From the NCBI GenBank assembly GCA_017654935.2, contig CM065684.1, forward strand, positions 62,875,131 to 62,939,130: a stretch of DNA of 64,000 nucleotides, read 5' to 3'. The DNA is from Phymorhynchus buccinoides (lineage: Eukaryota > Mollusca > Gastropoda > Neogastropoda > Raphitomidae). Shown one piece after another: positions 37,601-49,600 of the stretch. The notes below the pieces were generated by a model, which saw only the letters and a program-made list of their open reading frames with translations, was not told the origin of the DNA and searched no databases. Made by a program: the position numbers and the translations under genes. Numbering within the stretch: position 1 is the stretch's first letter; each line of letters opens with the position of its first letter.

Positions 37601-40600
37601 GTAAATTATAATTACCTAGGCTCCTTCATAGTGAGATCGACTAATAAAACAACAATGTCAGCGGTGTTCCTACCTCCTCCATGTCCTCTCTGCTGTTGGT
37701 GGCCTGGTTGCTCTTGCTCATCACACGCAGACACTTCATGCCGTTGGGGCGGGTGTAGGTCAGCTGGACCTGAGAAAGAAACAAAATCAATTTGTCAACA
37801 ATCAATCGATCAATCAATCAAGCAAGACTGATACAGATAGCCATAGAAACAAAAAGATAAATGTGTCATAAAGTGAGAAAGGTTTGGTGAGGTCTGAAGT
37901 CAAATTATCTTCCTTTATTAAATGATGATGATGACTATGTTGAATGATGATGATGATGATGAAAACAATGACAACAATCACCTGGAAAGGCACAGTCTCC
38001 AAAATGAGAAAGGTTTGGTGCAGTCTTTTAATTGAAGTCAAATTATCTTCCTTTATTAAACGATGATGACTATGTTGAATGATGATGATGATGATGATGA
38101 TGAAAACAATGACAACAATCACCTGGAAAGGCACAGTCTCCAAGGTGAGAGGCTTGCTGGGGTCTTTGGGTTTGAAGCGGAAAGTCAGGTCATCCTCCTT
38201 CATCACATTCCCCAACTCCTTGGACAGACGACTGCAGTCCTGTGCACACACAGACGGAACTTGCCTTAAAGCATAACATGTTCACAAGTTAGGGATCTCT
38301 TTCTTTAACTCATCAGGGCTCCCAGGGACCCCCATTTGGGGGTCTATGAAGCACTAAAATTCTAAAGGAGCCTCTAAACAAAATGTGCAGCGGGTCCCAG
38401 GGATGCACTAGAAAAATTCTTTTTAGCATTTGCAATGCCACTGGGACCCTCTATCCCGCCTCTAGGACCCTCTATACTGTAAGTGAAGGAGTCCCTGGGA
38501 CCCCTTGTTTTGCGGGACGATTGGGAGCCATGCTCATTCAAGTCGTTCCGGCCATATATGTCCGCAATTAATAGATAGCTGTCAATTTTATGCATTTGCT
38601 TCAAGGGAAGTAAAATTGTGTGCACACCACCATACCTTGGTCACTTCTAAACTCGCTTCACTCCCTTAGACCACAATTGTGCCCCTGACTTTGCTTGTGT
38701 AGTGGTTCGTTGTGGGGGAACCAATCGGTGCAGAGAGTTTTTCTATATAAAGTCTATAGAGAGAACAATAACAATTTGGAAAAAAACAACCAAGTGTATA
38801 CATTTGTCCCAATATTTCGTCCTGGGTATTTATTGGACTCTGTGCAGGTCTCAAATGACAGAGGAATATATATTAAAAACAAGTCTGATCTACCACATCC
38901 CTATGTCTAAACCTGAAGTAAAAACCTGTAATCTTCTTTCATTTCTCCTTTTGTTTATGTATGTTTTGTTTGTGTGCATGGCTGGAGTGATTTGTGAGTT
39001 TTTTTAATAATTCAAAGTCGTTGCGATGCGAATGAGTTAACCCTTACCATATTTTACAGACTTTAACCCTCTCACTCTGAACAAGAATCGATCATAATAT
39101 CCTGAGTCAAGGGGACTAACTCTGAACGTCACACCAAATCTTTTATTTTAAAAAATCACCCAGAATAAAAGTCTTAACTCATTTCATTTCTGAAAGATGC
39201 ATATTGAATAGCAATGACATTTTCATTCGAAAGCTAACACAATGTCACACAACAAACCATTAATTAGAAGAAAAAATCAGTAATGGCACTCCAAACATCC
39301 GACCAGGTCAATACTGCCCGCGTCACGTGGAAAAAAAAAAAAAAAGGCGAAACTTTGAAAATTCTGTTCAAAAAGACTGAGTGGTTTCCCTTGCTGTAAA
39401 GACTAAAAACGGACCAGGGAGTGTCAGAAACATGAAGAACTAGTATATTGCATTGTGGGTAGGGAGAAAGTGAAAGTGAACCTACTAGACCTGGCGTTCA
39501 GCGGCGGCTATCGGGGGTAACGGGATTCAGATAGGCCATTTTGGACGGGAGGTCCTGGAGATTGCGGGGAGCAGAGAGTTAAGACGCACCTGATTATAAG
39601 GCACCCCCAAAATTTTTTTCACAAACTTCTGATTTTGTTATTATAGTTGTTTTTTTACGATACATTGTACAACTAATCACACTATAAGGCGCAGGGCTCT
39701 CAGTCTGGTGAAAACAGTAGCGCCTTATAGTTCGTAAAACACGGTACAAAATCATACACAGGAAATTAGTGTCAGCACAATTCTCACAGACTTAAGTAAC
39801 TGAAACAAACATTTAGCATACGATTTCATTCCAATATATTTATTTGTGACTATAAAAAAAAACATGTTTGCAATGAGAACAGACAAATCTTGGAAGACAT
39901 TCCTGCTGAAGAAATTTTGAAGATCTACCACTCTTTCTCTTTACTCCTCCAAACAGTTTACATTGGCACAGAGGGGAACAGTTTACAATGGCACAGAGGG
40001 GAACAGTTTATAATGGCACAGAGGGGATCAGTTTATAATGGCACAGAGGGGAACAGTTTATAATGGCACAGAGGGGAACAGTTTATAATGGCACAGAGGG
40101 AACAGTTTATAATGGCACAGAGGGGAACAGTTTATAATGGCACAGAGGGGAACAGTTTATATTGGCACAGAGGGGAACAGTTTATATTGGCACAGAGGGG
40201 AACAGTTTATATTGGCACAGAGGGGAACAGTTTATATTGGCACAGAGGGGAACAGTTTATAATGGCACAGAGGGGAACAGTTTATATTGGCACAGAGGGG
40301 AACAGTTTATAATGGCACAGAGGGGAACAGTTTATAATGGCACAGAGGGGAACAGTTTATAATGGCACAGAGGGGAACAGTTTATAATGGCACAGAGGGG
40401 AACAGTTTACATTGGCACAGAGGGGAACAGTTTATAATGGCACAGAGGGGAACAGTTTATAATGGCACAGAGGGGAACAGTTTATATTGGCACAGAGGGG
40501 AAGTTTATAATGGCACAGAGGGGAACAGTTTATAATGGCACAGAGGGGAACAGTTTATAATGGCACAGAGGGGAACAGTTTACATTGGCACAGAGGGTCA

Positions 40601-43600
40601 CGCAAAGGGACAGAGGGACAGAAAGAAAGACACAGTAACAAGGAAAAAGAGACAAATATAATAACAACAAAATCTACTCACCGAAGGATATCCAGGCTCA
40701 TCAAACACAAACTCGGGATGCAGGAAGAAGGTGACCGTCACGCAGGAAGCCACCATTGAATTCTGCATGATCTGCCTCAACTGCCGCACGATCTCCAAGG
40801 GGTTAAGGACGTTGACCATGCCCCCGCTGACCTCCGCCGCGACCTTGACCTGAGGTAACCCCACCGGTTCACCCTCCACAGCCAGAATGTTGATCACCGA
40901 CTTGTTGGACTTGGCGTACTCTCCAATCTAAACAACAGTGAGTTGTGTGGATTTAGATTAGGTTATAACACATTTGCACCAAGTATTAATATTAATAAGT
41001 TTTTAAACCTTCTGGATGAAGATCCAAAAATGACAAGTATTTTGATGAATAAATATGTTATTGTCTTTTCCCGTATATTTATCTTCAAAAACATTTATCT
41101 GTAGGAAAATCTTGCAAATTACCATAAAGAACTATGATGATAATGACATTTTACCTGCATATAGAAGGCAGGATTATTGCGTCCACTGTGCAGACTTTAA
41201 ACGCAGACATTAGGCATACCAGCATTTTCTTCTACAACTACTACCACCAAGAAAAACAAGAAGAAACAGCAGCTTTACCTGGATGCAGAAGGCAGGACCA
41301 TTTCACCCGTTTTGCATATTCCCCACGCCCAAAACGCCGCCATCATTATCATCATACCATCAGTGCACAGAATTATCATATTTTCTCATACAACTACTAC
41401 CACCAAGAAAACCATGAAGAAAATAAAAAGAAACAAGCAAATTTTACCTGAGTGTAAAAGGCAGGATCATTTCGCCCGCTTTGCAGGCTCCCCACGCCGA
41501 CATTAGGCATGCCATCTGTGCACAGGATGATTTCTGAATTGGGAACGTCGCTGATAAACCCCGCACAAATCGCCAGGGCCGGACCAAGGGCAGTGCAGCC
41601 TGAGGTGTGGAGATTTTGCACAGCCGTATCCAGAGCACTGTAACATTGTCATCAGCATTAGCATCATTATCATCACCATCATTAATATGTGCAGAGTGGC
41701 ACAGAAGTAACACGTTCGCCTCGTGCACAATAAACCCGAGTTCAAACCTGGATACAGGGGATTTTTCCTCTCACTCTGCTCTAGGCCTTATGGTCTGAAT
41801 GTGGAGTCTTTCGGATGAGACAATAAACTGAGGTCCCGTGTGCCCATGCACATAGCACACAGTGGCAACAAAAAAGTTGTCATTTGGTCAAAATTTACCC
41901 CCACCCCTTTCCTTCCTCATCAGTCACACAAACATTGCATGCAAATTAAGAACAAAAATGGGTGGCACGCCACCTGCTGCGACGCGCTCTCCAGATGGGA
42001 GCAACCTGAATCCACAGACGCCTCTATGACTATAAAGCACCAAATACCAAATATTGCTGATAAAACCAGCACACATTTGTATGGCTTTCTTGTGCATGCG
42101 TACACTTCATATTTCTTTCTGGCAGATTTTTTTGTGGGTTTCTGTTGTGCATACATGCACACCCAGCCTACGGCCATGTGTACATTAGATCCACAATCTG
42201 CGAGTTCCGTACAGAAAACCCATACACTTATATAAGAAAATAATCTGATGGGATTACGGAAGGGTTTCCGCGTGCAATGTGCACACTCTTTCATATTTCT
42301 AAGATTTGTCCTTGCGGATTGTGTAATGTGCACACTCTTTCATTGCGGATTGTGCAATGTGCACACTCTTTCATATTTCTTACTTCCAGATTTGTCCTTG
42401 CGGATTGTGCAATGTGCACACTCTTTCATATTTCTAGCTTCCAGATTTGTCCTTGCGGATTGTGTAATGTGCACACTCTTTCATTGCGGATTGTGCAATG
42501 TGCACACTCTTTCATATTTCTAACTTCCAGATTTGTCCTTGCGGATTGTGCAATGTGCACACTCTTTCATATTTCTAACTTCCAGATTTGTCCTTGCGGA
42601 TTGTGTAATGTGCACACTCTTTTCTAACTTCCAGATTTGTCCTTGGGATTGTGTAATGTGCACACTTTCATATTTCTAACTTCCAGATTTGTCCTTGCGG
42701 ATTGTGCAATGTGCACACTCTTTCATATTTCTTACTTCCAGATTTGTCCTTGCGGATTGTGCAATGTGCACACTCTTTCATATTTCTTACTTCCAGATTT
42801 GTCCTTGTGGATTGTGTAATGTGCACACTCTTTCATATTTCTTACTTCCAGATTTGTCCTTGCGGATTGTGTAATGTGCACACTCTTTCATATTTCTAAC
42901 TTCCAGATTTGTCCTTGTGGATTGTGCAATGTGCACACTCTTTCACATTTCTAACTTCCAGATTTGTCCTTGTGGATTGTGCAATGTGCACACTCTTTCA
43001 TTGCGGATTGCGCAATGTGCACACTCTTTCACATTTCTAACTTCTAGATTTGTCCTTGTGGATTGTGCAATGTGCACACTCTTTCACATTTCTAACTTCT
43101 AGATTTGTCCTTGTGGATTGTGTAATGTGCACACTCTTTCATATTTCTAACTTCCAGATTTGTCCTTGTGGATTGTGTAATGTGCACACTCTTTCATATT
43201 TCTAACTTCCAGATTTGTCCTTGTGGATTGTGTAGTGTGCACACTTTCATATTTCTAACTTCCAGATTTGTCCTTGCGGATTGTGCCTGGGTTTCCATGC
43301 GGAACTTGAGCGTATATGTGCACACAGCCGTAGTCTAAAACCTTCACAGTTGTACTCACGCATAGGAGTCAGTGAGCGGCTTGAGGCGATAGTCCTGGGC
43401 CAGGGTCTGTCCCTTGGCGATCAGGTCATCGTAGGTCACGCGGTCAAGGGCCGCGAAGTGACCTTGACCTCTGGCGCCCCCTTCGGCAAACTCGCCCCCT
43501 CCCCTCACGTTGACGTCAGATCCAAACACGGCCAACATCACCGGCTTGTCTGGGATATCGGTGTTCATCTGCTCCAGTTGTCTAAAAAAGGAAAAAACAA

Positions 43601-46600
43601 ATGCTTAGACGATGGTTGTTGCAAATACCAGTAATAATCATTATTAATCAAACACGGCCAGCACGGCTGGGAGACCCGTGTGCATTTTCTCTAGTTGCCT
43701 GGAAAATCACACATGAAAAATAATACTCAATGCTGTTATTATCATTATTCTTAATCACCCCGTGGGGATACCGGGGGGGGGGGGGGTCTTTTGATTAAAT
43801 AGTTCCCCCACCTTCTGGAAGTTCTGTGCTTGTAACTTACTCTCATCTGTCACTCTCTTTGACTCTGCCTTTTCACTTTGCTTACTGTCATCTACTATCA
43901 TTCTGCCTTACCGGTCCATTCTCCTGCCTTTTTTCAAGAAACAGTTTCAAAAGATTTCCTCCAGCCAAGTCGGACTTGCTGGGCCTAACTATTTGTTAGT
44001 TAGGCGCATAAAGGCAGCATGACGCATCTGCGCTCATAATTGACAGGAAACTGAGCAATCGAAGAAGAAAATGATTCTTAATCAAACAAGACTAGAGTGA
44101 CTGGAAAATAGATCAATGATTGATCATTATCTTCCGTCTAAAACTAATCTTGCAATTGTTAACCCCTTGACTGCCACCAACGTATTACGTACTGACCTGA
44201 TGACATCACTAATGATGTCATCAGATGAAGAGGAATAACCCTGATATGCTGGCTCTTGCTCTAACATAATCAAGAGAGTAATATCCCCAGACCATTTTGC
44301 CAGATTGGCTCTATCAGTTGTCTTTTTCGTGGAATGATTTGCCCAATTGGTTTTTCTTTAATTTTATCTGGCAGTCAAGGGGTTAAGGCACAAGGCACAA
44401 ACCACCAATACCCTCTAATTCTCTCTAACACTGAAATCGGTTCCCAACATGACCAAAAAGCCCCAATGCAGTAAGAAATCATTTCAAAATGCTATCTAAC
44501 AGAAAAGATAACTCAATTTAAAAGTGAAACCTCTGACAGTAGAAGCCAATCCTCCGTCAGAAATTCTCAATCCTCTGAAATTTGCAGATCCTCCGACAAT
44601 AGGAATTGTTCGGAAATAATTAAGGGGAGTAATTTCAATGTGCCTAATTCAATCGGTCAAACAGGGGAAGTCACTCTACCATCAGCTCTCGTAGCCTATC
44701 GACTCGTGTGTTTGAGCAGACATACTGCACTTAGAACATTGTGCGTCACTCTAAACACTTATGTCATTTATATTTTGACGTCACATTTTGCAAGTTCTAT
44801 CATTTTGTGGTTACTGGCCACCTCTAATTATTCCCAAAAAATGTTTGCAAGTCGTCGACTCGCATCCTGCGGTTTCAAGCTTCGACGCTATTGTTGCATT
44901 GTTGCTATGGTATTTGACCGAGTAATGGGGGTAAACAACTCTAATTTTCACGAAGTGCTCTCCCCTATTTTTTTTTCAAAAAATCATCTATTCTGGTTCC
45001 TGGGCATTGTCTACCTCACCCCACACCTGGGACACTGCCCCTGTGCCCCACCCAAACCCCTCATCCCACACCTAGGACATTGCCCCTGTGCCCCACCCAG
45101 ACCCCTCATCCCACACCTGGGACACTGCCCCTGTGCCCCACCCAGACCCCTCATCCCACACCTGGGACACTGCCCCTGTGCCCCACCCAAACCCCTCATC
45201 CCACACCTGGGACACTGCCCCTGTGCCCCACCCAGACCCCTCATCCCACACCTGGGACACTGCCCCTGTGCCCCACCCAGACCCCTCATCCCACACCTGG
45301 GACACTGCCCCTGTGCCCCACCCAGACCCCTCACCCCACACCTGGGACACTGCCCCTGTGCCCCACCCAGACCCCTCATCCCACACCTGGGACACTGCCC
45401 CTGTGCCCCACCCAGACCCCTCACCCCACACCTGGGACACTGCCCCTGTGCCCCACCCAGACCCCTCATCCCACACCTGGGACACTGCCCCTGTGCCCCA
45501 CCCAGACCCCTCACCCCACACCTGGGACACTGCCCCTGTGCCCCACCCAGACCCCTCATCCCACACCTGGGACACTGCCCCTGTGCCCCACCCAGACCCC
45601 TCACCCCACACCTGGGACACTGCCCCTGTGCCCCACCCAAACCCCTCATCCCACACCTAGGACACTGCCCCTGTGCCCCACCCAGACCCCTCATCCCACA
45701 CCTGGGACACTGCCCCTGTGCCCCACCCAGACCCCTCATCCCACACCTGGGACACTGCCCCTGTGCCCCACCCAAACCCCTCATCCCACACCTAGGACAT
45801 TGCCCCTGTGCCCCACCCAGACCCCTCATCCCACACCTGGGACACTGCCCCTGTGCCCCACCCAGACCCCTCATCCCACACCTGGGACACTGCCCCTGTG
45901 CCCCACCCAAACCCCTCATCCCACACCTAGGACATTGCCCCTGTGCCCCACCCAGACCCCTCATCCCACACCTGGGACACTGCCCCTGTGCCCCACCCAG
46001 ACCCCTCATCCCACACCTGGGACACTGCCCCTGTGCCCCACCCAGACCCCTCATCCCACACCTGGGACACTGCCCCTGTGCCCCACCCAGACCCCTCATC
46101 CCACACCTGGGACACTGCCCCTGTGCCCCACCCAAACCCCTCATCCCACACCTGGGACACTGCCCCTGTGCCCCACCCAGACCCCTCATCCCACACCTGG
46201 GACACTGCCCCTGTGCCCCACCCAAACCCCTCATCCCACACCTGGGACACTGCCCCTGTGCCCCACCCAGACCCCTCATCCCACACCTGGGACACTGCCC
46301 CTGTGCCCCACCCAAACCCCTCATCCCACACCTGGGACACTGCCCCTGTGCCCCACCCAGACCCCTCATCCCACACCTGGGACACTGCCCCTGTGCCCCA
46401 CCCAAACCCCTCATCCCACACCTGGGACACTGCCCCTGTGCCCCACCCAGACCCCTCATCCCACACCTGGGACACTGCCCCTGTGCCCCACCCAAACCCC
46501 TCATCCCACACCTGGGACACTGCCCCTGTGCCCCACCCAGACCCCTCACCCCACACCTGGGACACTGCCCCTGTGCCCCACCCAAACCCCTCATCCCCAC

Positions 46601-49600
46601 CTGGGACACTGCCCCTGTGCCCACCCAGACCCCTCACCGCATACCTGGGATTCTGCCCCTGCGCCCCACCCAGACCCCTCACCGCATACCTGGGATTCTG
46701 CCCCTGCGCCCCACCCAGACTAGGCAGCCCCTGAATCCCCGCTTTTCAGGGATTGTGTTGAAGCACCGCTTCATAAAAAAAGAAACAAAAATGAACATTA
46801 TCTTTTTACCTCTGCACTGCCTCCTTGATGCACTGCAGTCTGGACACAGAACCCACACTGCTCTGACCTCGGGTCCGGTCCACACGCCAGGCAGCTGTAG
46901 GCAAGATCAAACACTTATTAGTTACACCAGCCTTCCACTGGGATTCCTTTATGTGTGTGTTCTGTGTGGTATGTGCTTGCATGTGTATGTGTGTGCAGGA
47001 GAGATTGCGAGTATGTGTCTGTGAGTGTGAGTGCATGTGTGTTTTGTGTATGTGAGTGTGTGTGTGTGTGTGTGTGCGTGTGCGCGTGTTTGTACAGGTG
47101 CATGTTTGTGAAAGTGTGTGTGCGTTTTAGTGAGTATGTGTTTTCTGTGTGCTTGATGAAATGTGTGTGGGTCTGTGTGTGTATGTCTGTGTGCAAGAAC
47201 GCGTTCACTCGCGTGCATACATGTACGTGCATGTGCGTCTGTTGTGCGTGTGTGTGCGTATGCGAGTGTTTTAATGCAGATTGTAAAGCGCTTTGTGCGC
47301 GATAAAAAGCGCTATATAAGTGTCCGTTTATTATTATTATTTTCGTCACATTCTCGTTGCATGCAATTCAGTGAATTGCTAAGGTTAAACAGTCTACATA
47401 TAATGCAAAAAGTGACCCAGTATTCTATTTTATCATGTGCTACCTCCCAAATAAAATTGATTGCCCATTTTTTGACTATTTAATTAACTTGCTTATCCAT
47501 TTTGTGATAATTTACTGGCTTAGTGATTTACGAGGCTGTCCAGTCACAGACCATGCATCCCATTACCTATCTTTTTTCCACACGTCTAATCAAATGTAAA
47601 TCAAAGTCAAACACCAATCATATTTTTAAAACAAATCATGCAAATGTTCCATATTTCTCAATACCTATTTTTCTATGCATGCCTATGTCCCTACATAAAT
47701 CCAGGCATCAATTCAGCTCATCCCCATAGTGTGGGCCGCTGTGTGTATTTCTCTACAAGAGGAAGCCTGCGAGTCATTTTTTTAAACACACAGGCACATG
47801 CCCGTCGGAACTAGGTTTTCATTTTGTTTGCTACTCCTGAATTTACCCTAGATATTGAAGCTGAACCCAAGTAAATCTAATAGGGTGACGTGTGTAGCCC
47901 TTTCTTGGAGAACTGATAATGTAATGTGCGTACCCTTTTCTCTCTTTCCCTCTTCCGCTTCTTTTTGTATGGTCACCCCCTAAAGTGTGTACAGTTACTT
48001 CTGTATAAAGAACTTGGTCACCACCACAGAAGAGAGGAAGAGGACATGCCCATAACTTTCTTTACAACGAAACTCTGGCGAGAGTGTGCGTGTGGTTGTG
48101 TGTTTGTGTCTGTGTGTGCGTGTGTCTGAATCTCTGTGTGTGTCTGTGTGTATGTGTGTCTGTGTGTGCGTGTGTCTGTATCTCTGTGTGTGTCTGCTTG
48201 TGCCTGCATATGTTTGTATGTATGCATGTATGTGCGCCTGTGTCGCCTTCACAAACCTTGAAACTCGGGCATCTGACAGCTCATTCCCATGGAGGAGCTG
48301 ATGTCCATGCAGTAGATGGTGTGCCCCGCTCCCCCTTTCTTCGCCTTCTCCCCAGAGCTCCCCGCCTCTCCCTGTGCGTCTCCCTCAGTCTCCCCCTCCT
48401 CCCGGGCAGGCTCCAGCATGAAGTCGAACTGATCTCCCTGCGGGATCTCCTCCTGTTCGATGTCCAGGTCTTTGTTGTCATGGCCGCAGAACTCACTGGA
48501 GAAACACACACAGAAAAAGAAAGGAAGGTAACAAACTGTAAACTATAATAAAGAATTGAATTGAATGCAACACAAAGGATACACTGGGAGGGGGGGGGGG
48601 GGTGGGGGTGGAGAGATAGAGCTACATCGCATCCTCTCTTTCAATTCCTGTCTCGCTATTTCTGCCTCTCTCACTCTGTCTGTCTGCCTGTCTCTGTCAC
48701 TCTAACTTTGCATTTTGTCTGCCTCTCTCTCTCTGTCTGTCTGCCTGTCTCTGTCACTCTAACTTTGCATTTTGTCTGCCTCTCTCACTCTCTCTTACAA
48801 CCGTCTCAAGGACAGATTGTAATAATAGGCCTGGCCTAAAATCTCAATCCTTGCGTAATAAAGTTTTCAAGTGTCAAGTATCTCTCTCTGAGGGCTATTT
48901 CCTGCTATTTTCACAAGAAAAATTCTAGTTTCAATTTTTTTTCATCTTAATTTGTTTTCTTCTACAATTTCATTTTTATTTCCTCTGAATTGGCTTTATT
49001 TTTCTGTAAAACTCGTAGAAGTTCTCTGAAAAAGTGAAATCTATGGATCAGAGGAAGAGTTATAATTAAATTCTAAACAATAGTTTTAAAATAAAACAAA
49101 AAAGCTCACAGTTATTGCATCGTGCAGGGTCTCCAGTGATGAGTTGTCATCAGTAAGAAACAATACACACATCAACTACCGATACTCATCATTTCCAGGT
49201 CTTTTTCCCATCCTCTTATGCAGTGAGCACGGAAGTTCCACACAGCACAGCCTCACAGCTGTCGCATCATGCAGAGTCACCAGTGATGAGTTGCCAACAG
49301 TAAAAAACACACACACACAATTCAGAACAGTGCTCACCACTTCCAAGTCTTATCGCGCAGGTTCTCCAGTGATGAGTTGTCAACAGAAAAAAAAAACACT
49401 CACCACTTCCAAGTCTTTTTCCCATCATCCTGCGCAGTGAGTACCGAAGTCCCAAACAGCACGGCCTCACAGCTGTCGCATCGCGCAGGGTCTCCAGTGA
49501 TGAGTTATCAGTAAAAACACACACACATAAAACACTCACCACTTCCAAGTCTTTTTCCCATCATCCTGCGCAGTGAGTACCGAAGTCCCAGACAGCACAG

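Noticed and set aside
40088..40362. Frames of [15 protein letters not shown] repeats
   Set aside because: The 25-bp minisatellite read through three frames.
42270..43102. Cys-rich repeated frames (CNVHTLSYF...)
   Set aside because: Frame readings of the 55-bp minisatellite, whose period is not a multiple of three.
44640..47024. Plus-strand frame of 794 codons and minus-strand frame of 537 codons
   Set aside because: They come from the 45-bp array; there is no unique domain and they sit inside a cpRas intron.
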